The translations under genes were made by a program, and so were the position numbers. Under the pieces are notes generated by a model that worked only from the letters and a program-made list of their open reading frames with translations, made no database searches and was not told where the DNA came from. DNA of 64,000 nucleotides from the NCBI GenBank assembly GCA_945643635.1, contig CALZFC010000019.1, positions 2,374,501 through 2,438,500 on the forward strand, given 5' to 3'. Of this stretch, positions 1 through 11,855 are shown one piece after another (the stretch's first letter is position 1; each line of letters opens with the position of its first letter). This DNA comes from Allodiplogaster sudhausi. Taxonomy: Eukaryota > Nematoda > Chromadorea > Rhabditida > Diplogasteridae.

Positions 1-19
1 ATTTCGACGTGAGCCTCGT

Positions 20-31
20 TAGCTCAGTTGG
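20..31 (+). promoter_or_regulatory. Internal A box of the Pol III promoter (reference copy)
   Basis: TAGCTCAGTTGG at tRNA positions 8-19 matches the eukaryotic A-box consensus. It is present in every canonical copy. The 15 A14U copies change its seventh base. Confidence 0.85.
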
Positions 32-63
32 TAGAGCGTCAGACTTTTAATCTGAATGTCACG

Positions 64-74
64 GGTTCAAGCCC
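64..74 (+). promoter_or_regulatory. Internal B box of the Pol III promoter (reference copy)
   Basis: GGTTCAAGCCC at tRNA positions 52-62 fits the B-box consensus, with A instead of G at position 57. It lies 32 bp after the A box, a normal spacing for an intronless tRNA gene. Copies lacking one G of the T stem have a shortened sequence just before this box. Confidence 0.85.
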
Positions 75-90
75 CGTACGAGGCTAATAA

Positions 91-94
91 TTTT
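91..94 (+). terminator. Pol III T4 terminator (reference copy)
   Basis: TTTT begins 6 nt after the discriminator base, following AATAA. It is kept in both unit classes. A backup TTTT lies about 45 bp further on in long units (139-142 here). The copy at 15377 is the one exception found: its first terminator is reduced to TTT. Confidence 0.85.
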
Positions 95-234
95 AGACGG
101 TTTGCGATTTACATTATTACTCAACGATGAGCGAGAAATTTTAGGACACATACTAAAGTCTGAAGAAAGAAACTTCATTTGCGGAATTATCTTGGAACAC
201 AGAACAAATTTTATGCCCATTTGACATTTTCTCC

Positions 235-271
235 CACCGAAAAAGGAATTCCAAAACAAATTTCGACGTGA
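235..271 (+). promoter_or_regulatory. Conserved 5' flank shared by long and short units
   Basis: The 37 bp before each tRNA (from ACCG through the GGAATTCC palindrome to CGACGTGA) survive in both unit classes, although short units have lost most of the rest of the spacer. That retention suggests either an upstream Pol III element or start-site context, or simply the position of the ancestral deletion endpoint. I see no clear TATA box. A regulatory role is inference. Confidence 0.4.
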
Positions 272-1295
272 GCCTCGTTAGCTCAGTTGGTAGAGCGTCA
301 GACTTTTAATCTGAATGTCACGGGTTCAAGCCCCGTACGAGGCTAATAATTTTAGACGGTTTGCGATTTACATTATTACTCAACGATGAGCGAGAAATTT
401 TAGGACACATACTAAAGTCTGAAGAAAGAAACTTCATTTGCGGAATTATCTTGGAACACAGAACAAATTTTATGCCCATTTGACATTTTCTCCCACCGAA
501 AAAGGAATTCCAAAACAAATTTCGACGTGAGCCTCGTTAGCTCAGTTGGTAGAGCGTCAGACTTTTAATCTGAATGTCACGGGTTCAAGCCCCGTACGAG
601 GCTAATAATTTTAGACGGTTTGCGATTTACATTATTACTCAACGATGAGCGAGAAATTTTAGGACACATACTAAAGTCTGAAGAAAGAAACTTCATTTGC
701 GGAATTATCTTGGAACACAGAACAAATTTTATGCCCATTTGACATTTTCTCCCACCGAAAAAGGAATTCCAAAACAAATTTCGACGTGAGCCTCGTTAGC
801 TCAGTTGGTAGAGCGTCAGACTTTTAATCTGAATGTCACGGGTTCAAGCCCCGTACGAGGCTAATAATTTTAGACGGTTTGCGATTTACATTATTACTCA
901 ACGATGAGCGAGAAATTTTAGGACACATACTAAAGTCTGAAGAAAGAAACTTCATTTGCGGAATTATCTTGGAACACAGAACAAATTTTATGCCCATTTG
1001 ACATTTTCTCCCACCGAAAAAGGAATTCCAAAACAAATTTCGACGTGAGCCTCGTTAGCTCAGTTGGTAGAGCGTCAGACTTTTAATCTGAATGTCACGG
1101 GTTCAAGCCCCGTACGAGGCTAATAATTTTAGACGGTTTGCGATTTACATTATTACTCAACTATGAGCGAGAAATTTTAGGACACATACTAAAGTCTGAA
1201 GAAAGAAACTTCATTTGCGGAATTATCTTGGAACACAGAACAAATTTTATGCCCATTTGACTTTTTCTCCCACCGAAAAAGGAATTCCAAAACAA

Positions 1296-1433
1296 ATTTC
1301 GACGTGAGCCTCGTTAGCTCTGTTGGTAGAGCGTCAGACTTTTAATCTGAATGTCACGGGTTCAAGCCCCGTACGAGGCTAATAATTTTAGATGGAATTC
1401 CCATTTCTCACCGAAAAAGGAATTCCAAAACAA
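1296..1433 (+). repeat. Short unit, spacer allele A, 138 bp
   Basis: After the terminator, the spacer runs from GATGGAATTCCC directly into ATTTCTCACCG and the shared 5' flank. Compared with a long unit about 121 bp are missing. Allele A contains a second GGAATTCC, so the palindrome occurs twice about 27 bp apart. This allele dominates short units from 1 to about 31 kb. This example carries the A14U tRNA. Confidence 0.93.
1308..1380 (+). tRNA. tRNA-Lys(UUU) variant A14U
   Basis: The variant base is at 1321, inside the A box. A14 normally pairs with U8 in the tRNA core, so folding and promoter strength may both suffer. The copy is in a 138-bp allele-A short unit. T replaces A at -46 (1262), and the next copy (1446) is U33A. 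Confidence 0.88.
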
Positions 1434-1445
1434 ATTTCGACGTGA

Positions 1446-1518
1446 GCCTCGTTAGCTCAGTTGGTAGAGCGTCAGACATTTAATCTGAATGTCACGGGTT
1501 CAAGCCCCGTACGAGGCT
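1446..1518 (+). tRNA. tRNA-Lys(UUU) variant U33A
   Basis: The anticodon loop reads CATTTAA instead of CTTTTAA (base 1478). The anticodon is still UUU, but the near-universal U33 that makes the anticodon U-turn is A. Decoding should be impaired, while the A and B boxes are intact. Long unit, directly after short unit 1308. Confidence 0.88.
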
Positions 1519-3776
1519 AATAATTTTAGACGGTTTGCGATTTACATTATTACTCAACGATGAGCGAGAAATTTTAGGACACATACTAAAGTCTGAAGAA
1601 AGAAACTTCATTTGCGGAATTATCTTGGAACACAGAACAAATTTTATGCCCATTTGACATTTTCTCCCACCGAAAAAGGAATTCCAAAACAAATTTCGAC
1701 GTGAGCCTCGTTAGCTCAGTTGGTAGAGCGTCAGACTTTTAATCTGAATGTCACGGGTTCAAGCCCCGTACGAGGCTAATAATTTTAGACGGTTTGCGAT
1801 TTACATTATTACTCAACGATGAGCGAGAAATTTTAGGACACATACTAAAGTCTGAAGAAAGAAACTTCATTTGCGGAATTATCTTGGAACACAGAACAAA
1901 TTTTATGCCCATTTGACATTTTCTCCCACCGAAAAAGGAATTCCAAAACAAATTTCGACGTGAGCCTCGTTAGCTCAGTTGGTAGAGCGTCAGACTTTTA
2001 ATCTGAATGTCACGGGTTCAAGCCCCGTACGAGGCTAATAATTTTAGACGGTTTGCGATTTACATTATTACTCAACGATGAGCGAGAAATTTTAGGACAC
2101 ATACTAAAGTCTGAAGAAAGAAACTTCATTTGCGGAATTATCTTGGAACACAGAACAAATTTTATGCCCATTTGACATTTTCTCCCACCGAAAAAGGAAT
2201 TCCAAAACAAATTTCGACGTGAGCCTCGTTAGCTCAGTTGGTAGAGCGTCAGACTTTTAATCTGAATGTCACGGGTTCAAGCCCCGTACGAGGCTAATAA
2301 TTTTAGACGGTTTGCGATTTACATTATTACTCAACTATGAGCGAGAAAATTTAGGACACATACTAAAGTCTGAAGAAAGAAACTTCATTTGCGGAATTAT
2401 CTTGGAACACAGAACAAATTTTATGCCCATTTGACATTTTCTCCCACCGAAAAAGGAATTCCAAAACAAATTTCGACGTGAGCCTCGTTAGCTCAGTTGG
2501 TAGAGCGTCAGACTTTTAATCTGAATGTCACGGGTTCAAGCCCCGTACGAGGCTAATAATTTTAGACGGTTTGCGATTTACATTATTACTCAACGATGAG
2601 CGAGAAATTTTAGGACACATACTAAAGTCTGAAGAAAGAAACTTCATTTGCGGAATTATCTTGGAACACAGAACAAATTTTATGCCCATTTGACATTTTC
2701 TCCCACCGAAAAAGGAATTCCAAAACAAATTTCGACGTGAGCCTCGTTAGCTCAGTTGGTAGAGCGTCAGACTTTTAATCTGAATGTCACGGGTTCAAGC
2801 CCCGTACGAGGCTAATAATTTTAGACGGTTTGCGATTTACATTATTACTCAACGATGAGCGAGAAAATTTAGGACACATACTAAAGTCTGAAGAAAGAAA
2901 CTTCATTTGCGGAATTATCTTGGAACACAGAACAAATTTTATGCCCATTTGACATTTTCTCCCACCGAAAAAGGAATTCCAAAACAAATTTCGACGTGAG
3001 CCTCGTTAGCTCAGTTGGTAGAGCGTCAGACTTTTAATCTGAATGTCACGGGTTCAAGCCCCGTACGAGGCTAATAATTTTAGACGGTTTGCGATTTACA
3101 TTATTACTCAACTATGAGCGAGAAATTTTAGGACACATACTAAAGTCTGAAGAAAGAAACTTCATTTGCGGAATTATCTTGGAACACAGAACAAATTTTA
3201 TGCCCATTTGACATTTTCTCCCACCGAAAAAGGAATTCCAAAACAAATTTCGACGTGAGCCTCGTTAGCTCAGTTGGTAGAGCGTCAGACTTTTAATCTG
3301 AATGTCACGGGTTCAAGCCCCGTACGAGGCTAATAATTTTAGACGGTTTGCGATTTACATTATTACTCAACGATGAGCGAGAAATTTTAGGACACATACT
3401 AAAGTCTGAAGAAAGAAACTTCATTTGCGGAATTATCTTGGAACACAGAACAAATTTTATGCCCATTTGACATTTTCTCCCACCGAAAAAGGAATTCCAA
3501 AACAAATTTCGACGTGAGCCTCGTTAGCTCAGTTGGTAGAGCGTCAGACTTTTAATCTGAATGTCACGGGTTCAAGCCCCGTACGAGGCTAATAATTTTA
3601 GACGGTTTGCGATTTACATTATTACTCAACTATGAGCGAGAAATTTTAGGACACATACTAAAGTCTGAAGAAAGAAACTTCATTTGCGGAATTATCTTGG
3701 AACACAGAACAAATTTTATGCCCATTTGACTTTTTCTCCCACCGAAAAAGGAATTCCAAAACAAATTTCGACGTGA

Positions 3777-3849
3777 GCCTCGTTAGCTCTGTTGGTAGAG
3801 CGTCAGACTTTTAATCTGAATGTCACGGGTTCAAGCCCCGTACGAGGCT
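3777..3849 (+). tRNA. tRNA-Lys(UUU) variant A14U
   Basis: Variant base at 3790; allele-A short unit; T at -46; followed by U33A copy 3915. Confidence 0.88.
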
Positions 3850-3914
3850 AATAATTTTAGATGGAATTCCCATTTCTCACCGAAAAAGGAATTCCAAAAC
3901 AAATTTCGACGTGA

Positions 3915-3987
3915 GCCTCGTTAGCTCAGTTGGTAGAGCGTCAGACATTTAATCTGAATGTCACGGGTTCAAGCCCCGTACGAGGCT
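3915..3987 (+). tRNA. tRNA-Lys(UUU) variant U33A
   Basis: Variant base at 3947; long unit directly after A14U short unit 3777. Confidence 0.88.
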
Positions 3988-5209
3988 AATAATTTTAGAC
4001 GGTTTGCGATTTACATTATTACTCAACGATGAGCGAGAAATTTTAGGACACATACTAAAGTCTGAAGAAAGAAACTTCATTTGCGGAATTATCTTGGAAC
4101 ACAGAACAAATTTTATGCCCATTTGACATTTTCTCCCACCGAAAAAGGAATTCCAAAACAAATTTCGACGTGAGCCTCGTTAGCTCAGTTGGTAGAGCGT
4201 CAGACTTTTAATCTGAATGTCACGGGTTCAAGCCCCGTACGAGGCTAATAATTTTAGACGGTTTGCGATTTACATTATTACTCAACGATGAGCGAGAAAT
4301 TTTAGGACACATACTAAAGTCTGAAGAAAGAAACTTCATTTGCGGAATTATCTTGGAACACAGAACAAATTTTATGCCCATTTGACATTTTCTCCCACCG
4401 AAAAAGGAATTCCAAAACAAATTTCGACGTGAGCCTCGTTAGCTCAGTTGGTAGAGCGTCAGACTTTTAATCTGAATGTCACGGGTTCAAGCCCCGTACG
4501 AGGCTAATAATTTTAGACGGTTTGCGATTTACATTATTACTCAACTATGAGCGAGAAATTTTAGGACACATACTAAAGTCTGAAGAAAGAAACTTCATTT
4601 GCGGAATTATCTTGGAACACAGAACAAATTTTATGCCCATTTGACATTTTCTCCCACCGAAAAAGGAATTCCAAAACAAATTTCGACGTGAGCCTCGTTA
4701 GCTCAGTTGGTAGAGCGTCAGACTTTTAATCTGAATGTCACGGGTTCAAGCCCCGTACGAGGCTAATAATTTTAGACGGTTTGCGATTTACATTATTACT
4801 CAACGATGAGCGAGAAATTTTAGGACACATACTAAAGTCTGAAGAAAGAAACTTCATTTGCGGAATTATCTTGGAACACAGAACAAATTTTATGCCCATT
4901 TGACATTTTCTCCCACCGAAAAAGGAATTCCAAAACAAATTTCGACGTGAGCCTCGTTAGCTCAGTTGGTAGAGCGTCAGACTTTTAATCTGAATGTCAC
5001 GGGTTCAAGCCCCGTACGAGGCTAATAATTTTAGACGGTTTGCGATTTACATTATTACTCAACTATGAGCGAGAAATTTTAGGACACATACTAAAGTCTG
5101 AAGAAAGAAACTTCATTTGCGGAATTATCTTGGAACACAGAACAAATTTTATGCCCATTTGACTTTTTCTCCCACCGAAAAAGGAATTCCAAAACAAATT
5201 TCGACGTGA

Positions 5210-5282
5210 GCCTCGTTAGCTCTGTTGGTAGAGCGTCAGACTTTTAATCTGAATGTCACGGGTTCAAGCCCCGTACGAGGCT
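5210..5282 (+). tRNA. tRNA-Lys(UUU) variant A14U
   Basis: Variant base at 5223; allele-A short unit; T at -46. The following copy (5348) is canonical, one of two exceptions to the A14U-U33A pairing. Confidence 0.88.
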
Positions 5283-6641
5283 AATAATTTTAGATGGAAT
5301 TCCCATTTCTCACCGAAAAAGGAATTCCAAAACAAATTTCGACGTGAGCCTCGTTAGCTCAGTTGGTAGAGCGTCAGACTTTTAATCTGAATGTCACGGG
5401 TTCAAGCCCCGTACGAGGCTAATAATTTTAGACGGTTTGCGATTTACATTATTACTCAACGATGAGCGAGAAATTTTAGGACACATACTAAAGTCTGAAG
5501 AAAGAAACTTCATTTGCGGAATTATCTTGGAACACAGAACAAATTTTATGCCCATTTGACATTTTCTCCCACCGAAAAAGGAATTCCAAAACAAATTTCG
5601 ACGTGAGCCTCGTTAGCTCAGTTGGTAGAGCGTCAGACTTTTAATCTGAATGTCACGGGTTCAAGCCCCGTACGAGGCTAATAATTTTAGACGGTTTGCG
5701 ATTTACATTATTACTCAACTATGAGCGAGAAATTTTAGGACACATACTAAAGTCTGAAGAAAGAAACTTCATTTGCGGAATTATCTTGGAACACAGAACA
5801 AATTTTATGCCCATTTGACATTTTCTCCCACCGAAAAAGAATTCCAAAACAAATTTCGACGTGAGCCTCGTTAGCTCAGTTGGTAGAGCGTCAGACTTTT
5901 AATCTGAATGTCACGGGTTCAAGCCCCGTACGAGGCTAATAATTTTAGACGGTTTGCGATTTACATTATTACTCAACGATGAGCGAGAAATTTTAGGACA
6001 CATACTAAAGTCTGAAGAAAGAAACTTCATTTGCGGAATTATCTTGGAACACAGAACAAATTTTATGCCCATTTGACATTTTCTCCCACCGAAAAAGGAA
6101 TTCCAAAACAAATTTCGACGTGAGCCTCGTTAGCTCAGTTGGTAGAGCGTCAGACTTTTAATCTGAATGTCACGGGTTCAAGCCCCGTACGAGGCTAATA
6201 ATTTTAGACGGTTTGCGATTTACATTATTACTCAACGATGAGCGAGAAATTTTAGGACACATACTAAAGTCTGAAGAAAGAAACTTCATTTGCGGAATTA
6301 TCTTGGAACACAGAACAAATTTTATGCCCATTTGACATTTTCTCCCACCGAAAAAGGAATTCCAAAACAAATTTCGACGTGAGCCTCGTTAGCTCAGTTG
6401 GTAGAGCGTCAGACTTTTAATCTGAATGTCACGGGTTCAAGCCCCGTACGAGGCTAATAATTTTAGACGGTTTGCGATTTACATTATTACTCAACTATGA
6501 GCGAGAAATTTTAGGACACATACTAAAGTCTGAAGAAAGAAACTTCATTTGCGGAATTATCTTGGAACACAGAACAAATTTTATGCCCATTTGACTTTTT
6601 CTCCCACCGAAAAAGGAATTCCAAAACAAATTTCGACGTGA

Positions 6642-6714
6642 GCCTCGTTAGCTCTGTTGGTAGAGCGTCAGACTTTTAATCTGAATGTCACGGGTTCAAG
6701 CCCCGTACGAGGCT
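6642..6714 (+). tRNA. tRNA-Lys(UUU) variant A14U
   Basis: Variant base at 6655; allele-A short unit; T at -46; followed by U33A copy 6780. Confidence 0.88.
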
Positions 6715-6779
6715 AATAATTTTAGATGGAATTCCCATTTCTCACCGAAAAAGGAATTCCAAAACAAATTTCGACGTGA

Positions 6780-6852
6780 GCCTCGTTAGCTCAGTTGGTA
6801 GAGCGTCAGACATTTAATCTGAATGTCACGGGTTCAAGCCCCGTACGAGGCT
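6780..6852 (+). tRNA. tRNA-Lys(UUU) variant U33A
   Basis: Variant base at 6812; directly after A14U short unit 6642 and before a run of six canonical long units. Confidence 0.88.
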
Positions 6853-9800
6853 AATAATTTTAGACGGTTTGCGATTTACATTATTACTCAACGATGAGCG
6901 AGAAATTTTAGGACACATACTAAAGTCTGAAGAAAGAAACTTCATTTGCGGAATTATCTTGGAACACAGAACAAATTTTATGCCCATTTGACATTTTCTC
7001 CCACCGAAAAAGGAATTCCAAAACAAATTTCGACGTGAGCCTCGTTAGCTCAGTTGGTAGAGCGTCAGACTTTTAATCTGAATGTCACGGGTTCAAGCCC
7101 CGTACGAGGCTAATAATTTTAGACGGTTTGCGATTTACATTATTACTCAACGATGAGCGAGAAATTTTAGGACACATACTAAAGTCTGAAGAAAGAAACT
7201 TCATTTGCGGAATTATCTTGGAACACAGAACAAATTTTATGCCCATTTGACATTTTCTCCCACCGAAAAAGGAATTCCAAAACAAATTTCGACGTGAGCC
7301 TCGTTAGCTCAGTTGGTAGAGCGTCAGACTTTTAATCTGAATGTCACGGGTTCAAGCCCCGTACGAGGCTAATAATTTTAGACGGTTTGCGATTTACATT
7401 ATTACTCAACGATGAGCGAGAAATTTTAGGACACATACTAAAGTCTGAAGAAAGAAACTTCATTTGCGGAATTATCTTGGAACACAGAACAAATTTTATG
7501 CCCATTTGACATTTTCTCCCACCGAAAAAGGAATTCCAAAACAAATTTCGACGTGAGCCTCGTTAGCTCAGTTGGTAGAGCGTCAGACTTTTAATCTGAA
7601 TGTCACGGGTTCAAGCCCCGTACGAGGCTAATAATTTTAGACGGTTTGCGATTTACATTATTACTCAACGATGAGCGAGAAATTTTAGGACACATACTAA
7701 AGTCTGAAGAAAGAAACTTCATTTGCGGAATTATCTTGGAACACAGAACAAATTTTATGCCCATTTGACATTTTCTCCCACCGAAAAAGGAATTCCAAAA
7801 CAAATTTCGACGTGAGCCTCGTTAGCTCAGTTGGTAGAGCGTCAGACTTTTAATCTGAATGTCACGGGTTCAAGCCCCGTACGAGGCTAATAATTTTAGA
7901 CGGTTTGCGATTTACATTATTACTCAACGATGAGCGAGAAATTTTAGGACACATACTAAAGTCTGAAGAAAGAAACTTCATTTGCGGAATTATCTTGGAA
8001 CACAGAACAAATTTTATGCCCATTTGACATTTTCTCCCACCGAAAAAGGAATTCCAAAACAAATTTCGACGTGAGCCTCGTTAGCTCAGTTGGTAGAGCG
8101 TCAGACTTTTAATCTGAATGTCACGGGTTCAAGCCCCGTACGAGGCTAATAATTTTAGACGGTTTGCGATTTACATTATTACTCAACGATGAGCGAGAAA
8201 TTTTAGGACACATACTAAAGTCTGAAGAAAGAAACTTCATTTGCGGAATTATCTTGGAACACAGAACAAATTTTATGCCCATTTGACATTTTCTCCCACC
8301 GAAAAAGGAATTCCAAAACAAATTTCGACGTGAGCCTCGTTAGCTCAGTTGGTAGAGCGTCAGACTTTTAATCTGAATGTCACGGGTTCAAGCCCCGTAC
8401 GAGGCTAATAATTTTAGACGGTTTGCGATTTACATTATTACTCAACGATGAGCGAGAAATTTTAGGACACATACTAAAGTCTGAAGAAAGAAACTTCATT
8501 TGCGGAATTATCTTGGAACACAGAACAAATTTTATGCCCATTTGACATTTTCTCCCACCGAAAAAGGAATTCCAAAACAAATTTCGACGTGAGCCTCGTT
8601 AGCTCAGTTGGTAGAGCGTCAGACTTTTAATCTGAATGTCACGGGTTCAAGCCCCGTACGAGGCTAATAATTTTAGACGGTTTGCGATTTACATTATTAC
8701 TCAACTATGAGCGAGAAATTTTAGGACACATACTAAAGTCTGAAGAAAGAAACTTCATTTGCGGAATTATCTTGGAACACAGAACAAATTTTATGCCCAT
8801 TTGACATTTTCTCCCACCGAAAAAGGAATTCCAAAACAAATTTCGACGTGAGCCTCGTTAGCTCAGTTGGTAGAGCGTCAGACTTTTAATCTGAATGTCA
8901 CGGGTTCAAGCCCCGTACGAGGCTAATAATTTTAGACGGTTTGCGATTTACATTATTACTCAACGATGAGCGAGAAATTTTAGGACACATACTAAAGTCT
9001 GAAGAAAGAAACTTCATTTGCGGAATTATCTTGGAACACAGAACAAATTTTATGCCCATTTGACATTTTCTCCCACCGAAAAAGGAATTCCAAAACAAAT
9101 TTCGACGTGAGCCTCGTTAGCTCAGTTGGTAGAGCGTCAGACTTTTAATCTGAATGTCACGGGTTCAAGCCCCGTACGAGGCTAATAATTTTAGACGGTT
9201 TGCGATTTACATTATTACTCAACTATGAGCGAGAAATTTTAGGACACATACTAAAGTCTGAAGAAAGAAACTTCATTTGCGGAATTATCTTGGAACACAG
9301 AACAAATTTTATGCCCATTTGACTTTTTCTCCCACCGAAAAAGGAATTCCAAAACAAATTTCGACGTGAGCCTCGTTAGCTCAGTTGGTAGAGCGTCAGA
9401 CTTTTAATCTGAATGTCACGGGTTCAAGCCCCGTACGAGGCTAATAATTTTAGATGGAATTCCCATTTCTCACCGAAAAAGGAATTCCAAAACAAATTTC
9501 GACGTGAGCCTCGTTAGCTCAGTTGGTAGAGCGTCAGACTTTTAATCTGAATGTCACGGGTTCAAGCCCCGTACGAGGCTAATAATTTTAGACGGTTTGC
9601 GATTTACATTATTACTCAACTATGAGCGAGAAATTTTAGGACACATACTAAAGTCTGAAGAAAGAAACTTCATTTGCGGAATTATCTTGGAACACAGAAC
9701 AAATTTTATGCCCATTTGACATTTTCTCCCACCGAAAAAGGAATTCCAAAACAATTTTCGACGTGAGCCTCGTTAGCTCAGTTGGTAGAGCGTCAGACTT

Positions 9801-10284
9801 TTAATCTGAATGTCACGGGTTCAAGCCCCGTACGAGGCTAATAATTTTAGACGGTTTGCGATTTACATTATTACTCAACGATGAGCGAGAAATTTTAGGA
9901 CACATACTAAAGTCTGAAGAAAGAAACTTCATTTGCGGAATTATCTTGGAACACAGAACAAATTTTATGCCCATTTGACATTTTCTCCCACCGAAAAAGG
10001 AATTCCAAAACAAATTTCGACGTGAGCCTCGTTAGCTCAGTTGGTAGAGCGTCAGACTTTTAATCTGAATGTCACGGGTTCAAGCCCCGTACGAGGCTAA
10101 TAATTTTAGACGGTTTGCGATTTACATTATTACTCAACTATGAGCGAGAAATTTTAGGACACATACTAAAGTCTGAAGAAAGAAACTTCATTTGCGGAAT
10201 TATCTTGGAACACAGAACAAATTTTATGCCCATTTGACTTTTTCTCCCACCGAAAAAGGAATTCCAAAACAAATTTCGACGTGA

Positions 10285-10357
10285 GCCTCGTTAGCTCTGT
10301 TGGTAGAGCGTCAGACTTTTAATCTGAATGTCACGGGTTCAAGCCCCGTACGAGGCT
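10285..10357 (+). tRNA. tRNA-Lys(UUU) variant A14U
   Basis: Variant base at 10298; allele-A short unit; T at -46; followed by U33A copy 10423. Confidence 0.88.
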
Positions 10358-10422
10358 AATAATTTTAGATGGAATTCCCATTTCTCACCGAAAAAGGAAT
10401 TCCAAAACAAATTTCGACGTGA

Positions 10423-10495
10423 GCCTCGTTAGCTCAGTTGGTAGAGCGTCAGACATTTAATCTGAATGTCACGGGTTCAAGCCCCGTACGAGGCT
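10423..10495 (+). tRNA. tRNA-Lys(UUU) variant U33A
   Basis: Variant base at 10455; directly after A14U short unit 10285. Confidence 0.88.
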
Positions 10496-11717
10496 AATAA
10501 TTTTAGACGGTTTGCGATTTACATTATTACTCAACGATGAGCGAGAAATTTTAGGACACATACTAAAGTCTGAAGAAAGAAACTTCATTTGCGGAATTAT
10601 CTTGGAACACAGAACAAATTTTATGCCCATTTGACATTTTCTCCCACCGAAAAAGGAATTCCAAAACAAATTTCGACGTGAGCCTCGTTAGCTCAGTTGG
10701 TAGAGCGTCAGACTTTTAATCTGAATGTCACGGGTTCAAGCCCCGTACGAGGCTAATAATTTTAGACGGTTTGCGATTTACATTATTACTCAACTATGAG
10801 CGAGAAATTTTAGGACACATACTAAAGTCTGAAGAAAGAAACTTCATTTGCGGAATTATCTTGGAACACAGAACAAATTTTATGCCCATTTGACATTTTC
10901 TCCCACCGAAAAAGGAATTCCAAAACAAATTTCGACGTGAGCCTCGTTAGCTCAGTTGGTAGAGCGTCAGACTTTTAATCTGAATGTCACGGGTTCAAGC
11001 CCCGTACGAGGCTAATAATTTTAGACGGTTTGCGATTTACATTATTACTCAACGATGAGCGAGAAATTTTAGGACACATACTAAAGTCTGAAGAAAGAAA
11101 CTTCATTTGCGGAATTATCTTGGAACACAGAACAAATTTTATGCCCATTTGACATTTTCTCCCACCGAAAAAGGAATTCCAAAACAAATTTCGACGTGAG
11201 CCTCGTTAGCTCAGTTGGTAGAGCGTCAGACTTTTAATCTGAATGTCACGGGTTCAAGCCCCGTACGAGGCTAATAATTTTAGACGGTTTGCGATTTACA
11301 TTATTACTCAACGATGAGCGAGAAATTTTAGGACACATACTAAAGTCTGAAGAAAGAAACTTCATTTGCGGAATTATCTTGGAACACAGAACAAATTTTA
11401 TGCCCATTTGACATTTTCTCCCACCGAAAAAGGAATTCCAAAACAAATTTCGACGTGAGCCTCGTTAGCTCAGTTGGTAGAGCGTCAGACTTTTAATCTG
11501 AATGTCACGGGTTCAAGCCCCGTACGAGGCTAATAATTTTAGACGGTTTGCGATTTACATTATTACTCAACTATGAGCGAGAAATTTTAGGACACATACT
11601 AAAGTCTGAAGAAAGAAACTTCATTTGCGGAATTATCTTGGAACACAGAACAAATTTTATGCCCATTTGACTTTTTCTCCCACCGAAAAAGGAATTCCAA
11701 AACAAATTTCGACGTGA

Positions 11718-11790
11718 GCCTCGTTAGCTCTGTTGGTAGAGCGTCAGACTTTTAATCTGAATGTCACGGGTTCAAGCCCCGTACGAGGCT
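11718..11790 (+). tRNA. tRNA-Lys(UUU) variant A14U
   Basis: Variant base at 11731; allele-A short unit; T at -46; followed by U33A copy 11856. Confidence 0.88.
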
Positions 11791-11855
11791 AATAATTTTA
11801 GATGGAATTCCCATTTCTCACCGAAAAAGGAATTCCAAAACAAATTTCGACGTGA

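Larger units (their letters stand above)
13..85 (+). tRNA. trnK-UUU: tRNA-Lys, anticodon UUU (reference copy)
   Basis: This 73-nt gene folds as a complete cloverleaf. The acceptor stem is 13-19 with 78-84 (seven pairs), the D stem 22-25 with 34-37, and the anticodon stem 39-43 with 51-55. The seven-base loop 44-50 carries anticodon TTT at 46-48 after U33 and before A37. The T stem is 61-65 with 73-77 and the T loop reads TTCAAGC. It decodes AAA and AAG lysine codons. No CCA is encoded, so the 3' CCA must be added after transcription, as in eukaryotes. The discriminator base (85) is T, unusual because tRNA-Lys commonly has a purine there. There is no intron. Most copies in the window match this sequence. 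Confidence 0.97.
1..259 (+). repeat. Type long unit, 259 bp
   Basis: This reference long unit has the tRNA at unit positions 13-85, the terminator at 91-94 and an AT-rich spacer to 259. Two spacer sites are polymorphic in the left half of the window. One is CGATGAG versus CTATGAG near unit position 126. The other is GACATTTT versus GACTTTTT near unit position 226, which is 46 bp before the next tRNA. A third frequent change turns AAATTTT into AAAATTT near position 139. No promoter-like or RNA-like structure is evident in the 186-bp spacer apart from the shared 5' flank. Confidence 0.95.
1..8580 (+). tRNA. trnK-UUU: Cluster of 35 tRNA-Lys(UUU) copies, block 1
   Basis: Each copy is 73 nt, starting at: 13, 272, 531, 790, 1049, 1308, 1446, 1705, 1964, 2223, 2482, 2741, 3000, 3259, 3518, 3777, 3915, 4174, 4433, 4692, 4951, 5210, 5348, 5607, 5865, 6124, 6383, 6642, 6780, 7039, 7298, 7557, 7816, 8075, 8334. 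Short units hold the copies at 1308, 3777, 5210 and 6642. Long units of the CTATGAG haplotype start at 1049, 2223, 3000, 3518, 4433, 4951, 5607 and 6383. From 3518 the order repeats every 1433 bp (five long plus one short), with later copies at 4951 and 6383. Six canonical long units in a row follow (7039-8334). Confidence 0.95.

Noticed and set aside
245..252. GGAATTCC palindrome as a protein-binding site or inverted-repeat element
   Set aside because: Eight-base self-complementarity alone is weak evidence; it is altered in several units (for example 5607, 35068, 62134) with no sign of consequence. It remains useful as a restriction-site marker.
59..259. A 66-codon minus-strand reading frame repeated in most long units
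   Set aside because: It starts at TTG rather than ATG and ends inside the antisense of the tRNA. It is broken by a stop in every CTATGAG unit and absent in short units. It is conserved only because the DNA unit is; 259 is not a multiple of three, so frames do not join across units.
1446..1518. Anticodon change or suppressor tRNA in the CATTTAA copies
   Set aside because: The stem and seven-base loop are unchanged in length, so the substituted base is position 33 and the anticodon stays UUU.
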